Shown: piece by piece, positions 42,461 through 52,284 of the stretch
Layout of the letters: each line of letters begins with the position of its first letter
Numbering within the stretch: the stretch's first letter is position 1
DNA from: Devosia soli
GTDB lineage: Bacteria > Pseudomonadota > Alphaproteobacteria > Rhizobiales > Devosiaceae
Reading direction: 5' to 3'
Assembly (NCBI RefSeq): GCF_000970455.1
Contig: NZ_LAJG01000042.1
Span: forward strand, 342,107-406,106
DNA: 64,000 bases
Position numbers and translations under genes: made by a program
The notes under the pieces: model-generated
Told to the model about the DNA's origin: nothing
The model's input: the letters and a program-made list of their open reading frames with translations, nothing else
Databases searched by the model: none

Positions 42461-42991
42461 ATGGCTGGTCGAAACTGGGCCAATTTTGGCCGGGACACAC
42501 GCGGCGCGACCGCAGTCGAGTTTGCCATTCTGGCGCCGATCTTCTTCGCCGTGCTCGCCGCGATTCTCCAGACGGCGCTCTCCTTCTTTGCCGCTCAGGT
42601 GCTGGAAAGCGCCATGAACGATACAAGCCGTGCCATCCGCACCGGTGAGGCCCTGCGCGAAGGCTGGAGCGTGGCAGACTTCAAGGACAATATCTGCGAT
42701 CGCGTTTATGGACTCTTCGGGGCATGCGACGATCTCCATGTCGATGTCCGGCAGATTAACAGCTTTGCAGACGCGACCATCAGCGTCCCGCTCGATCGAA
42801 CCTGCACAAAAAGCTGCACCTGGACCGAACCTGATCGCTGGACGCCTGGCAATGCGTCAAGCGTCATGCTGGTGCAGGTTTATTATCGCTATCCGGTGGT
42901 GCTGAATTTCGGCATCTCAGGCGCGGCCGACCTGCCCGAGAACAAGCGCCTGATGAGTTCAGCCACGATTTTTCGCAATGAGCCGTTCTGA
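42461..42991 (+). CDS. tadE: TadE-like pseudopilin
   Basis: The 176-aa protein starts with the prepilin-like leader MAGRNWANFGRDTRG, cleavage after Gly15, and the TadE hydrophobic helix ATAVEFAILAPIFFAVLAAIL with Glu at +5. The periplasmic part contains an N-C-D...C-D-D and C-T-K-S-C pattern of four cysteines. TadE-like pseudopilins are minor pilus components processed by CpaA. Its stop overlaps the next TadE/F-like gene (ATG at 42989-42991 region). Confidence 0.9.
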   Translation: MAGRNWANFGRDTRGATAVEFAILAPIFFAVLAAILQTALSFFAAQVLESAMNDTSRAIRTGEALREGWSVADFKDNICDRVYGLFGACDDLHVDVRQINSFADATISVPLDRTCTKSCTWTEPDRWTPGNASSVMLVQVYYRYPVVLNFGISGAADLPENKRLMSSATIFRNEPF

Positions 42992-43569
42992 TGCGCCGGC
43001 AATTTCAAAACCTTTTGAAGTCGATGCGGCGGCTCGGGCGAGCCGAAAACGGCGTCGCCATCGTCGAATTTGCCTTGATCGTTCCGATCATGCTGGCGAC
43101 CTATATCGGCTGCACCGAAGCGGCTACTCTTCTGACCATCGATCGGAAGGTGCAGTCGGTTGCCGGCGCCATAGGCGATCTCGTGGCGCGCACCAACAAG
43201 TCGATGACCAAGACGCAGATGGAAGACTATTTCCGTGCGGCCACCAGCATCATGACGCCCTATCAGTCAACCGGCCTCGTCCAGACCGTGACCGCCGTTA
43301 ATGTCGGCAAGGACGGCAAAGCCGTCATCGCCTGGTCGGTGCGCTACTCCGGTGGAACTTATTCAGCTACGGTTCCAGAATATAAAGTGGGCCAAAAATT
43401 CGACCTGCCGGCTGAGATGATCGCGATTGCCTCTGGCCAGACAGTGATCGCCGCAGAAGCGGATTTTTCCTATCAACCCGCCATCGGCATGGTGTTCAAC
43501 AGTGCCGTACCCCTGCATCGCTCAGGCCTCTTCATGCCGCGGTTCGGCGGCACCATCGAGATCCAGTAG
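42991..43569 (+). CDS. TadE/TadF-like pseudopilin
   Basis: The 192-aa protein has a basic leader, a processing site at Asn20-Gly21 and the hydrophobic stretch VAIVEFALIVPIMLATYIG, again with Glu at +5 relative to cleavage. A periplasmic domain of about 140 residues follows (SMTKTQMEDYFRAATSIM, VTAVNVGKDGKAVIAWSVRY). It overlaps the preceding tadE by one base, so both pseudopilins are cotranslated. A TadG-type vWA protein is not seen in the window. Confidence 0.9.
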   Translation: MRRQFQNLLKSMRRLGRAENGVAIVEFALIVPIMLATYIGCTEAATLLTIDRKVQSVAGAIGDLVARTNKSMTKTQMEDYFRAATSIMTPYQSTGLVQTVTAVNVGKDGKAVIAWSVRYSGGTYSATVPEYKVGQKFDLPAEMIAIASGQTVIAAEADFSYQPAIGMVFNSAVPLHRSGLFMPRFGGTIEIQ

Positions 43570-43638
43570 CCTCCGCGCTTGCTGCCCCGGGCAGAGCGTG
43601 CAACAAGCCGACCACCCTCCCTTTGATCCGGCTTGAGC

Positions 43639-44259
43639 ATGAGCGACACCATTATCCCTGTCTTCGACCTGGGCGGCGTTTTCGTCGACTGGAACCCGAT
43701 GTATCTCTTCCGCAAGCTCTTCGAGAGCGAGGAAGATGCGCTGTGGTTTCACCAGAACATCTGCACGAGCGACTGGAACCTCGAATTTGATGCCGGCGAA
43801 ATCTATGCCGAAGGCGTGGCCAAGCTGATCACGCGCTTTCCCCGATACTGGCGCGAAATCCAGGCGTTCGACCTGAGGTGGAAGGAGACCCTCGGCGACT
43901 TCATTCAGGGCACGATCGACATCCACAACGAGTTGATCGAAGAAGATACACCGACCTTCGCCATTACCAATTTCTCCTGGGAGAAGTGGGTGAGCTGTCT
44001 TGGTGAATGGCCATTCCTCGAAAAGTTCGACGGCGTCATCGTTTCGGGTCTCGAAGGCCTCGTCAAACCCGATCCGCGCATCTATCGCGTCTTTTGCGAG
44101 CGCTACGGCTTTGCACCGGACTCTTGCGTCTTCATCGACGACAGCGAGCCCAATATCGTGGCAGCCCGCAAGTTCGGCATGCACGGCATCCACTTCAAGG
44201 AACCCAAGCAATTGCGCGCCGAACTGATCAGCCTGGGCCTGCCGCTCAAGGCGAAATAA
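43639..44259 (+). CDS. HAD-superfamily (YihX-like) phosphatase
   Basis: The 206-aa protein is a subfamily IA HAD hydrolase. Motif I is PVFDLGGVFVDW with nucleophile Asp10; the second Asp of the usual DxD is Gly, as in YihX-like FDLGN(V) sequences. Motif II is FAITNFS, motif III has Lys in GLVKPDPRIY, and motif IV is CVFIDDSEPN. YihX of E. coli dephosphorylates alpha-D-glucose-1-phosphate, so a sugar phosphate is plausible. ATG 43639 is chosen over TTG 43633. A bidirectional terminator follows. Confidence 0.87.
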   Translation: MSDTIIPVFDLGGVFVDWNPMYLFRKLFESEEDALWFHQNICTSDWNLEFDAGEIYAEGVAKLITRFPRYWREIQAFDLRWKETLGDFIQGTIDIHNELIEEDTPTFAITNFSWEKWVSCLGEWPFLEKFDGVIVSGLEGLVKPDPRIYRVFCERYGFAPDSCVFIDDSEPNIVAARKFGMHGIHFKEPKQLRAELISLGLPLKAK

Positions 44260-44264
44260 CAAGA

Positions 44265-44290
44265 AAAACCCCGGAGCGATCCGGGGTTTT
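44265..44290. terminator. Bidirectional terminator
   Basis: AAAACCCCGGA (44265-44275), loop GCGA, TCCGGGGTTTT (44280-44290): a perfect 11-bp stem with A- and T-tracts, serving both the HAD gene and the convergent glyoxalase-like gene. Confidence 0.92.
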
Positions 44291-44305
44291 TGCTTTTGGC
44301 AGCCG

Positions 44306-44701
44306 CTACTGGAAACGGCCACCCTTCTGGATCACTTCGATCTTGTAGCCGTCAGGATCGGTCGCAAAGAAGAATCGTGCAACCGGCACCGTACCGTTCT
44401 TGAAATCGACCACCTTGCCGACGGTAAAACCCTCGGCGGTGAACCGATCATGCTCTGCTTGCAGATTGTCGACGACAACCGCCAGGTGGCCATAGCCGTC
44501 GCCCAGATTATAGGGCTCGGTTCTTCCGTGGTTGATGGTCAGCTCAAGCTCGAAGCCGTCGAGTTCGTGGGCCATATAGACCAGCGTAAAATCGGCAAAT
44601 TCGATACGGTTGACGATCTCGAGCCCGAAGGCGCGACGATAAAAATCGACGGAGCGGGCCTCATCGATGACCCTGATCATGGAATGCGCGAGCTTAGCCA
44701 T
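44306..44701 (-). CDS. Glyoxalase/VOC-family protein (lactoylglutathione lyase-like)
   Basis: The 131-aa protein has two betaalphabetabetabeta modules of the vicinal oxygen chelate fold. LAHSMIRVIDEARSVDFYRRAFGLEIVNR is a glyoxalase I N-terminal module with metal ligand His; FELELTINHG supplies Glu, YGHLAVVVDN His, and KIEVIQKG Glu. This ligand pattern (His/Glu/His/Glu) is that of glyoxalase I, which isomerises the methylglyoxal-glutathione hemithioacetal. It is a minus-strand gene just downstream of upp, and may be cotranscribed with the salvage operon. Confidence 0.88.
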   Translation of the reverse strand: MAKLAHSMIRVIDEARSVDFYRRAFGLEIVNRIEFADFTLVYMAHELDGFELELTINHGRTEPYNLGDGYGHLAVVVDNLQAEHDRFTAEGFTVGKVVDFKNGTVPVARFFFATDPDGYKIEVIQKGGRFQ

Positions 44702-44746
44702 ATTTTTGATCTCTCGGTTTGGAGCAGCCAAGCGCGGCGCGGACCG

Positions 44747-45397
44747 TCATTTAGTGCCGTACATGCGGTCGCCCGCATCGCCGAGACCGGGGATGATATA
44801 GCCCTTTTCGTTGAGGTGGCTGTCGATCGAGGCGGTGTAGACCGAAACGTCAGGATGCGCCTTCTCGAAATTCGTGATGCCTTCGGGCGCAGCGAGAAGG
44901 CAGAGGAAGCGGATATTGTTGGCCCCGCGCTCCTTGAGCTTTTCGATAGCTGCGGTCGCCGAATTGCCTGTGGCGAGCATGGGATCGACGACAATGATCA
45001 GCCGGTCCTCCAGATTGGACGGCGCCTTGAAGTAATATTCGACGGGCTCGAGCGTTTCATGGTCGCGGTAGATGCCGATATGGGCAACGCGCGCCGCGGG
45101 GACAAGGTCGAGCATGCCATCGAGTAGCCCGTTGCCGGCGCGCAGGATCGAGGCAAACACGAGCTTCTTGCCCTTGATCGCCGGCGAATCCATCGCAGAC
45201 ATCGGCGTCTCGATCGGGATCATTTCAAGTTCGAGATCGCGCGTTACTTCGTAGCACATCAGATGCGCGATCTCGCGCAGGAGCCGCCGGAAACCGGCGA
45301 TGGAGGTCTCCTTGTTGCGCATGATCGTCAGCTTATGCTGGATCAGCGGATGATCGATGACTGTGACATTGCCCACGACTTTGCTCATATCGATCAT
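44747..45397 (-). CDS. upp: Uracil phosphoribosyltransferase
   Basis: Upp makes UMP from uracil and PRPP, reclaiming the base released by the phosphorylases of this operon. The 216-aa length fits. Signatures are [35 protein letters not shown], the PRPP loop [18 protein letters not shown], and [18 protein letters not shown] at the uracil-binding C-terminus. It lies 9 bp after deoB. Confidence 0.97.
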   Translation of the reverse strand: MIDMSKVVGNVTVIDHPLIQHKLTIMRNKETSIAGFRRLLREIAHLMCYEVTRDLELEMIPIETPMSAMDSPAIKGKKLVFASILRAGNGLLDGMLDLVPAARVAHIGIYRDHETLEPVEYYFKAPSNLEDRLIIVVDPMLATGNSATAAIEKLKERGANNIRFLCLLAAPEGITNFEKAHPDVSVYTASIDSHLNEKGYIIPGLGDAGDRMYGTK

Positions 45398-45406
45398 CTT
45401 TCTCGG

Positions 45407-46624
45407 TTACAGGAAGGACTTGCCGTGGCGGCCGGGCGTGAGCCCAAGCCATGCGGCGATGCTTTCCCCAATATCTGCGAAGGTGGGCCGAATGCCAATC
45501 TCTCCTTTGGGGAGGGCTGGGGAAAAGACGAGGATCGGCACCTGTTCGCGGGTGTGATCGGTGCCAGGCCATGTCGGATCATTGCCATGGTCGGCGGTCA
45601 AGATGAGAAGATCATCAGGCCGCATCTTGGCAATTAACTCGGGCAGACGCGCATCGAACAGCTCGAGCGCTGCAGCATAGCCGGGCACGTCGCGGCGGTG
45701 ACCATATTCCGAATCGAAATCGACGAAATTGGTCATGATGAAAGCGCGATCGGCCGCCATTTCCATGGCGTCGAGCGTCTTGTCGAAGAGCTGCGGAATG
45801 CCCGTGCCTTTGATCTTATGGGTTACGCCAGAGCCAGCGTAGATGTCGGAAATCTTTCCAACAGCATAGACTTGGTTGCCCACCGCCTGATTGCGATCGA
45901 GCAGGGTCGGCTCAGGCGGTGCAATGGCAAAATCGCGGCGATTGCCGGTGCGCTTGAACGTGTCCGGGGTTTCGCCCACAAAAGGCCGGGCGATGACGCG
46001 GCCGATATTGAGCGGGGCGGTCAGGTCGAAGGCGATCTTGCAGATATCGTAGAGGCGCTCGAGCCCGAAGTAGCTTTCATGCGCCGCGATCTGAAAGACG
46101 CTGTCGATGGATGTATAGCAAATCGGCTTACCGGTGCGGATATGCTCCTCGCCGAGCGCTGCGATGATATCCGTACCCGAGGCGTGCTTATCGCCTAAAA
46201 TGCCGGGCAGCGCGGCACGACGCACAAATTCTTCGATCAGGTGTGGCGGAAACGCTGGCTCGGATTGGGGGAAATAGCCCCACTCGAAGGGCACAGGCAC
46301 GCCGGCGATTTCCCAGTGTCCTGATGGCGTATCTTTACCGCGCGAGACTTCCCTTCCCACGCCGAACCTGCCACCTTTCGGCATGTCGCTGAGATTGGGT
46401 GGCAAGATACCCGTAGACAGTTTGATCGCCGCACCAAGCCCCATCGCATCCATGTTCGGCACATTGAGCGGACCGGAGCGCAGGCCAATTCTGTCCGCCC
46501 TGCCCTCGGCGGCCCATTCGGCAATATGGCCCACGGTGTTCGCGCCCTGATCACCATATTGATGGGCATCGGGCGCGCCGCCAATACCGACGCTGTCGAG
46601 AAGGCAGACAATTGCGCGTGGCAT
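45407..46624 (-). CDS. deoB: Phosphopentomutase
   Basis: DeoB converts ribose- or deoxyribose-1-phosphate to the 5-phosphate. The 405-aa metalloenzyme of the alkaline phosphatase superfamily shows [13 protein letters not shown] with metal ligand Asp, [13 protein letters not shown] with the phosphorylatable Thr, [31 protein letters not shown] and [21 protein letters not shown]. It sits between deoA and upp with 4 and 9 bp gaps, so it is cotranscribed with both. Confidence 0.97.
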   Translation of the reverse strand: MPRAIVCLLDSVGIGGAPDAHQYGDQGANTVGHIAEWAAEGRADRIGLRSGPLNVPNMDAMGLGAAIKLSTGILPPNLSDMPKGGRFGVGREVSRGKDTPSGHWEIAGVPVPFEWGYFPQSEPAFPPHLIEEFVRRAALPGILGDKHASGTDIIAALGEEHIRTGKPICYTSIDSVFQIAAHESYFGLERLYDICKIAFDLTAPLNIGRVIARPFVGETPDTFKRTGNRRDFAIAPPEPTLLDRNQAVGNQVYAVGKISDIYAGSGVTHKIKGTGIPQLFDKTLDAMEMAADRAFIMTNFVDFDSEYGHRRDVPGYAAALELFDARLPELIAKMRPDDLLILTADHGNDPTWPGTDHTREQVPILVFSPALPKGEIGIRPTFADIGESIAAWLGLTPGRHGKSFL

Positions 46625-46628
46625 GGGC

Positions 46629-47951
46629 TTACTCCGTGGCAGTGATGCGGTCGGCGATCAGCGCAAATTTTGGCGCGCCGGACCCGACGAAATAGGCAGA
46701 GCGCAGACGCGCCTCGGCATCGGCGGCCGTAGCTTCATCGGCGGCGTGGATACGGGCGATCGGGGTATTGGGTTCAACCTCGGCACCAAAACCAAGCAGG
46801 CGATCGAACCCCACTCGATGATCGATGGTATCCGTCGGCGTCGCCCGACCGCCGCCAAGGGCGACAACCGCCATACCGACGCCGCGCGTATTGATCTCAG
46901 CGATAGTGCCACGCCCCAGAGCCAGAACGTCGCGAACGATCGGCGCCGACTGCAGATACTTATCCATGCGCTCGACAAAATCGGCGGGGCCACCCAGCTC
47001 GGAAACCATTCTCGAAAAATGCTCAGTCGCCTTGCCGCTATCGAGGGCGTCTTCCACTTTTTTGCGAGCGGAAGCAGATGTTTCCGCCATGCCGGTCATG
47101 AGAGCAATTTCCGCCGACAAGGCGAGTGTAACCTCGCGCAGACGCCGATCCTGGTGTTTGCCAGTCAGAAATTCGACGGCGTTGCGCATTTCGAGGCCAT
47201 TGCCCGCAGCACTCGCCAGAGGCTGGTTCATATCGGTGATCAGCGCTCCGGTCCTTAGACCGGCGCCATTGGCAACGTCCACCAGACTTTTGGCCAGATC
47301 GCGTGATGCTTCGAGGGTCGGCATGAAGGCGCCAGAGCCGGTCTTAACGTCGAGCACGAGCGCTCCAAGGCCAGCAGCCAGTTTCTTCGACAGGATCGAT
47401 GCGGTGATCAGGGAGATGGATTCGACTGTGCCCGTCACGTCGCGAATGGCGTAAAGTGTTTTATCGGCCGGCGCGAGATCGGCTGTCTGCCCGATAATGG
47501 CGCAGCCGGCCTCCTCCACCGCCTTGCGGAAGAGGGCATTGTCGGGCTGGGTCTGATAGCCGGGAATAGAATCGAATTTGTCGAGGGTACCGCCGGTGTG
47601 CCCCAGGCCCCGGCCGGAAATCATCGGCACATAGATTCCGATGGCGGCGAGGATCGGCGCGAGCATCAGCGAGACATTGTCGCCCACGCCACCTGTCGAA
47701 TGCTTATCGGCGACCGGGCCATCGAGATCGGACCAGTCGAGCACAGTGCCAGAATCGCGCATGGCGAGGGTCAGCGCCACCCGCTCGTCCATGCTCATAT
47801 CTTGAAAATAGACCGCCATAGCAAAGGCCGCGGCCTGCGCTTGGGAAACAGTGCCCTCGGCAAAGCCAGCGATGAAGCGGGCGATATCTTCCTTGGGAAG
47901 TTTTTCGCCATTGCGCTTTTTGAGGATCACTTCTTGGGGGAGGAAGACCAT
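46629..47951 (-). CDS. deoA: Thymidine phosphorylase
   Basis: DeoA splits thymidine or deoxyuridine into base and 2-deoxyribose-1-phosphate. The 440-aa protein is full length: an N-terminal helical domain ([27 protein letters not shown]), the phosphate-binding segment [18 protein letters not shown], the family motif [14 protein letters not shown], and [11 protein letters not shown]. The frame starts at the only in-frame ATG near the conserved N-terminus. A large palindromic element lies upstream, between it and the aldehyde dehydrogenase gene. Confidence 0.96.
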   Translation of the reverse strand: MVFLPQEVILKKRNGEKLPKEDIARFIAGFAEGTVSQAQAAAFAMAVYFQDMSMDERVALTLAMRDSGTVLDWSDLDGPVADKHSTGGVGDNVSLMLAPILAAIGIYVPMISGRGLGHTGGTLDKFDSIPGYQTQPDNALFRKAVEEAGCAIIGQTADLAPADKTLYAIRDVTGTVESISLITASILSKKLAAGLGALVLDVKTGSGAFMPTLEASRDLAKSLVDVANGAGLRTGALITDMNQPLASAAGNGLEMRNAVEFLTGKHQDRRLREVTLALSAEIALMTGMAETSASARKKVEDALDSGKATEHFSRMVSELGGPADFVERMDKYLQSAPIVRDVLALGRGTIAEINTRGVGMAVVALGGGRATPTDTIDHRVGFDRLLGFGAEVEPNTPIARIHAADEATAADAEARLRSAYFVGSGAPKFALIADRITATE

Positions 47952-47975
47952 CGGATGGCTTTCAGCTCTGAGGAA

Positions 47976-48090
47976 TTACCCCCACCCAACCTCCCCTGAC
48001 AGAGGGAGGAATAGCCTAGAGGTCTTCTCTATATTGCGGCGAGAACCGACGCGCTCCTCCACCTATCAGGGGGAGGTTGGGTGGGGGTAA
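47976..48090. repeat. Intergenic palindromic element (115 bp) between the ALDH gene and deoA
   Basis: The outer arms TTACCCCCACCCAACCTCCC... (47976-48000) and its near-exact complement (48066-48090) pair over about 24 bases with one bulged G. Inside the left arm, CCTCCCC-TGACAG-A-GGGAGG also forms a small hairpin, and the right arm has a similar one. It fills the whole spacer between deoA and the aldehyde dehydrogenase gene. The architecture recurs at 52285. Confidence 0.85.
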
Positions 48091-48092
48091 GC

Positions 48093-50459
48093 TCAGGCCC
48101 CGTATGGAATCCAGACGTTCTTCACCTGCGTCGCCTTCCCAAGGAAATAGTCCCCGGCAAAGCGCTGATCGGCGAGATCATAGTAGAGCCCGCGGCTGGT
48201 CCAGGTCTGCTTGAGATTGCCCACCGAGGCCTTCTCGACCATCTCAGAGCCTTCAGCGGAACCGGCAAACCAGAGCCCATCGACGCCATCGTGTTCGGCC
48301 AAGGTCTTGGCGAGGCTGAGGCTTTCCCCGGTGACGATGTTGACGACGCCCGAAGGCATGTCGGAAGTCTCGAGCACTTGGTAAAAGTCCGTCATCGACA
48401 GCGGCGAGCGCTCGGAAGGCACCAACACTACGGTATTGCCCATGGCGAGAGCCGGAGCGATCAGGGCAATTGAGCCCAGCAACGGCCGCGAGGGCGGCGC
48501 GACGATGCCCATCACACCCAAAGATTCGACCATGGCGGCCGCAATGGCGCGCATGGGCGGATTATGGACCGCGCCATCATATTTGTCGGCCCAGCCGGCA
48601 AAGGCAAAGAGGCGCTCGACGGACTGAGCGACTTCCTTGGAACCGTCCTCGCCGGTCTGCGCCTTGATGCGCGCAGCGAATTCGTCGCGGCGATAGTCCA
48701 GATTTTCAGCGAGGAAATAAAGGATTTGCGCGCGGGAATGCGCCGCAGTCGTGCCCCAGCCAAGCGCGGCGCGGGCGGCTTCGACGGCATTGCGGATGTC
48801 CTTGCGATTGCCATCGCCGACTTCACCGACAAGCGCGCCACCGGCGCCGTGGACAGGCCGGTTGTAACCGCTATCGGGCCGTGCCTGCTTGCCGCCGATA
48901 TACATCTTGGCGGTCTGATCGAGATGGCCAGTGTCGAGGAGATTTGCTGCCTGCGCAGGCACGGAAACCGGCGCGGGCGCAGGTGTTAAATCCTTCTCCC
49001 ACTTAGGTCTGAGGTAGGCCGACATACCTTCGCGGCCGCCTTCGCGACCGAAACCGGATTCTTTATAGCCGCCGAAACCGACGGCAGCATCGAACTGGTT
49101 GGTGCCGTTGATCCAGACCACGCCAGCCTTGAGTTTTGGCGCAATATCGAGGGCGAGATTGATGTTCTCGCTCCAGACCGTCGCGGCAAGGCCGTAGCGG
49201 GTGTTGTTGGCGAGGGCCACCGCTTCTTCCGGCGTGCGGAAGCTCATGGCGACGAGGATAGGGCCAAAAATCTCTTCTGCTACAAGAGTATTGGCAGGTG
49301 AAACATTGGTGACGAGCGCGGGTTTCAGGAAGCAGCCATTGGCGGGCACCTGCCCGTCGGGCTCATAGACCACTGCGCCTTCGGCAACGCCACGTTTCAT
49401 CAGGTCGCGGATGCGTTCGACCTGCACTGGTGCGACCAGCGCACCGATATCGACTGACTTATCAAGGGGATCGCCGACGCGCAGATTTGCCATGCGCTTT
49501 TTCACCTTGGCGATAAAGCGTTCCTCGATGGACTCTTGGACGAGAAGCCGCGAACCGGCGCAGCAGACTTGGCCCTGGTTGAACCAGATGGCTTCCACCA
49601 ACCCTTCCACAGCAGAGTCGAGATCGGCATCTTCGAAGACGATGTAGGGCGACTTGCCGCCGAGTTCGAGTGACAGGCCTTTGCCGGTTCCGGCCGTGGC
49701 GGCGCGAATGATTTTTCCCACTTCGGTCGAACCGGTGAACGCGATTTTGTCGACGTCGGAGTGGTTTACCAGCGCCGCGCCGGTGTCGCCCTCGCCCGTG
49801 ACGATGTTGACGACGCCCTTCGGAAGTCCAACGCGCTCGCAGATTTCAGCGAAAAGCAGCGCGGTGAGCGAGGTGAATTCGGCGGGTTTGAGAACTACCG
49901 TATTGCCCGCTGCCAAGGCTGGCGCGATCTTCCAGGCCAGCATCAGCAGCGGGAAATTCCAGGGGATGATCTGGCCGCAGACGCCGTAGGGGACGTGGTC
50001 GGGGAATTCGCGTTGGAGGTGCGTTGCCCAGCCGGCGTGGTGATAAAAATGCCGTGCGACCAATGGGATATCGGCGTCGCGGCTTTCGCGGATGGGCTTG
50101 CCGTTGTCCATGGTTTCGAGCACGGCGAAGAGGCGGCTGTGCTTCTGGATCATGCGGGCGATGGAATAGAGAAATTTCCCGCGTTCATAACCACTTAGCC
50201 CGCTCCACAATGGGAAGGCAGAGCGAGCGGCGGCGACGGCCAAATCGACATCTGCCGGGGTGCCGTCGGTGATGTCGGCTAATTTGTCGCCATTGGCTGG
50301 ATTGGTGCTAGCAAAAGTCTTGCTGGGGGCGGTCCAGGTGCCGTCGATGAAGTGGCCGAAAAGGCGGTTTTTACTGTCGAGCCAAGCGTTTGCCTGGTCC
50401 GCCGTTTCGGGTGCGGGGCCGTATTCGAGGGTTTCGAAGATTTGTGCGATCTTGTTCAT
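48093..50459 (-). CDS. Two-domain ALDH16-type aldehyde dehydrogenase
   Basis: The 788-aa protein is far longer than a normal aldehyde dehydrogenase (about 490 aa). Residues 1-490 are a complete NAD-dependent enzyme with PWNFPLLMLAWKIAPALAAGNTVV, GSTEVGK, the general base Glu in LELGGKSP, and the nucleophile Cys299 in NQGQVCCAGSR. Residues about 505-788 are a second, shortened domain that keeps the fold (IAPALAMGNTVVLVPSERSPL, GVVNIVTGE) but lacks the Cys/Glu pair. This is the ALDH16 architecture. Downstream of deoC it probably oxidises acetaldehyde released by that aldolase. ATG 50459 (GAGG upstream) is used; a GTG at 50471 overlapping the deoC stop is possible. Confidence 0.9.
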   Translation of the reverse strand: MNKIAQIFETLEYGPAPETADQANAWLDSKNRLFGHFIDGTWTAPSKTFASTNPANGDKLADITDGTPADVDLAVAAARSAFPLWSGLSGYERGKFLYSIARMIQKHSRLFAVLETMDNGKPIRESRDADIPLVARHFYHHAGWATHLQREFPDHVPYGVCGQIIPWNFPLLMLAWKIAPALAAGNTVVLKPAEFTSLTALLFAEICERVGLPKGVVNIVTGEGDTGAALVNHSDVDKIAFTGSTEVGKIIRAATAGTGKGLSLELGGKSPYIVFEDADLDSAVEGLVEAIWFNQGQVCCAGSRLLVQESIEERFIAKVKKRMANLRVGDPLDKSVDIGALVAPVQVERIRDLMKRGVAEGAVVYEPDGQVPANGCFLKPALVTNVSPANTLVAEEIFGPILVAMSFRTPEEAVALANNTRYGLAATVWSENINLALDIAPKLKAGVVWINGTNQFDAAVGFGGYKESGFGREGGREGMSAYLRPKWEKDLTPAPAPVSVPAQAANLLDTGHLDQTAKMYIGGKQARPDSGYNRPVHGAGGALVGEVGDGNRKDIRNAVEAARAALGWGTTAAHSRAQILYFLAENLDYRRDEFAARIKAQTGEDGSKEVAQSVERLFAFAGWADKYDGAVHNPPMRAIAAAMVESLGVMGIVAPPSRPLLGSIALIAPALAMGNTVVLVPSERSPLSMTDFYQVLETSDMPSGVVNIVTGESLSLAKTLAEHDGVDGLWFAGSAEGSEMVEKASVGNLKQTWTSRGLYYDLADQRFAGDYFLGKATQVKNVWIPYGA

Positions 50460-50467
50460 TTGTGGCC

Positions 50468-51463
50468 TCACACCATTGGCTGGCGGTAGTCGGCGGCGTA
50501 GTGGCCGGTTAACCCGTGCTCGAGCTGACGTTCTATATCCGTTAACAATCCGCTAGCGCCGAAGCGGAATAAATGGGGATTCAGGTAATGGGTCCCCAGT
50601 TCCTCTTTCATCAGCGCCATATATTTGAGCGCATCGCCCGCGGTGGCGATGCCGCCGGCCGGTTTGTAGCCGATCTCGATGCCGGTCTCCTCATTGAACC
50701 AGCGGATCATGCGGATCATGGTCAGCGAGGTGACGAGATTGGCGTTGACCTTTTCCTTGCCGGTCGAGGTCTTGATAAAATCGGCGCCGGCCAGCATGCA
50801 GACGAGTGAGGCCTTGGCGATATTGGTCTGGGTCGCGAGTTCGCCCGTGCCCAGAATGGTCTTGATATGCGCATCGCCGCAGGCCTTGCGGAAGGCGCGG
50901 ACCTGATCGTAGAGCGCCTGCCAATCGCCGCGCAGGACCATGCCGCGCTCGATGACGATGTCGATTTCCTGAGCGCCGTCTTTTACTGAGGCTTCGATCT
51001 CGGCAATCTTGGTTTCGACCGGGGCGAGGCCATGTGGGAAGGCAGTCGAGACGGCGGCGACCGGAATGCCGGTGCCCTCCAATGCGTCGACGGCCGTCTT
51101 GACGAAGGTGTGGTAGACGCAGACGGCGCCGGGGAGGATGCGGAGATCTTTGACCCCGAGCTTATCGACGATATCGGCGCGGAGCGGATTACGCGCCTTG
51201 GCGCAGAGGCGCTCGACGCGGCCGGGCGTATCGTCGGCATTGAGCGTTGTCAGGTCGATCAGCGTGATGGCTTTCAAGAGCCAGGCGAGCTGATAGTCCT
51301 TCTTGACCGTGCGGCGCGCGCCGATGGAGCCGGCGCGGCGCTCGAGAGCCGAGCGGTTCATGCGAACGCGTTCGACCCAATCGAGATCGAGCGGATAGCC
51401 CGGATTGCGCTTGTGAGCGGGCGCGTGGCTGCTCCCGCTATTGTCGACGACCTTGAGACTCAT
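50468..51463 (-). CDS. deoC: Deoxyribose-phosphate aldolase
   Basis: DeoC cleaves 2-deoxyribose-5-phosphate to glyceraldehyde-3-phosphate and acetaldehyde. The 331-aa protein is the longer type. The TIM-barrel motifs are visible: ITLIDLTTLNADDTP, VCVYHTFVKTAVDAL, EIDIVIERG, the Schiff-base lysine in GADFIKTSTGKEKVN and the second lysine in IGYKPAGGIATAGDAL. An N-terminal extension of about 60 residues (PLDLDWVERVRMNRSALERR) precedes the barrel. It overlaps the phosphorylase gene upstream by 4 bp. Confidence 0.95.
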   Translation of the reverse strand: MSLKVVDNSGSSHAPAHKRNPGYPLDLDWVERVRMNRSALERRAGSIGARRTVKKDYQLAWLLKAITLIDLTTLNADDTPGRVERLCAKARNPLRADIVDKLGVKDLRILPGAVCVYHTFVKTAVDALEGTGIPVAAVSTAFPHGLAPVETKIAEIEASVKDGAQEIDIVIERGMVLRGDWQALYDQVRAFRKACGDAHIKTILGTGELATQTNIAKASLVCMLAGADFIKTSTGKEKVNANLVTSLTMIRMIRWFNEETGIEIGYKPAGGIATAGDALKYMALMKEELGTHYLNPHLFRFGASGLLTDIERQLEHGLTGHYAADYRQPMV

Positions 51464-52254
51464 AGCTCCTCCACGAGGGCCGGGATCAGCTTTTGCAGCT
51501 TGGCCGCCCCTTGCACCGCCATGGTTTTGGTATGCTCATGGCTGATGTTTTCGTTCGACAGGCCGGCGCCCATATTGGTGATGGACGAGCAGGCCCAGAC
51601 TTTCAGCCCCAGAAAGCGTCCGAGGATCACTTCCGGAGCGGTCGACATGCCAACGGCATTGGCGCCGAGACGGATGGCCATCTGGATTTCGGCGATGGTT
51701 TCAAAGCTCGGGCCGGAATACCAGAGGTAGATCCCCTCCCCGACCTTGATACCGAGCTTTTCGCCGGCAGCCTTGGCCTTGGCGCGCAGATCGGAATTAT
51801 AGCAATCGACCATGTTCACAAAACGGCGGTCGGTCGGCTCGCCGATCAGCGGGTTCATGCCGGCATAATTGATGTGATCGGAGATCAGCATGAGATCGCC
51901 GGGGCGTAGGTTTTCGTCGAGCGAGCCGGCGGAATTGGTCAGGAGCAGCGTCTTGGCGCCAAGCTCGGCCATGGTCTCGAGCGCGGGACGCATGGCAGCG
52001 GCATTGCCGTGCTCATAATAGTGCTCGCGGCCGGTGAGAATGGCGATGCGCTTGCCGCTCATCGTGCCGATCAACAGATCACGGCCGTGGCCGGAAACGC
52101 CGGCGCCCGGAAAATCCCTGAGTTCGGAATAGGGAATGTTGACCTTGTCTTCGAGGAGATCACCAATGGCCGAGAGGCCGGAGCCGAAGGTCAGCGCGGC
52201 GACGATGGGTTCTTCACCGGCGATCTTGCGAATGGTTTTGGCGGCTTTGGTCAT
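51460..52254 (-). CDS. punA: Purine-nucleoside phosphorylase
   Basis: The 264-aa enzyme phosphorolyses inosine, guanosine and related nucleosides to base and ribose-1-phosphate. It is the trimeric PNP class, shown by LTFGSGLSAIGDLLED, the phosphate-binding TGREHYYEHGNAAAMRP, LLLTNSAGSLDENLRPGDLMLISDHIN, and the base site GMSTAPEVILGRFLGLKV with SSITNMGAG. It heads a segment coupled to deoC (4-bp overlap). The palindromic element 52285-52405 separates it from cdd. Confidence 0.93.
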   Translation of the reverse strand: MTKAAKTIRKIAGEEPIVAALTFGSGLSAIGDLLEDKVNIPYSELRDFPGAGVSGHGRDLLIGTMSGKRIAILTGREHYYEHGNAAAMRPALETMAELGAKTLLLTNSAGSLDENLRPGDLMLISDHINYAGMNPLIGEPTDRRFVNMVDCYNSDLRAKAKAAGEKLGIKVGEGIYLWYSGPSFETIAEIQMAIRLGANAVGMSTAPEVILGRFLGLKVWACSSITNMGAGLSNENISHEHTKTMAVQGAAKLQKLIPALVEEL

Positions 52255-52284
52255 TGGGTCAGGTCCGAGAGATCTATCATTGCC

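Noticed and set aside
45490..45530. CTCCTTTGGGGAGGGCTGGGG resembling the intergenic palindromes
   Set aside because: It lies inside the coding sequence of deoB, encodes a normal C-terminal segment and has no inverted partner.
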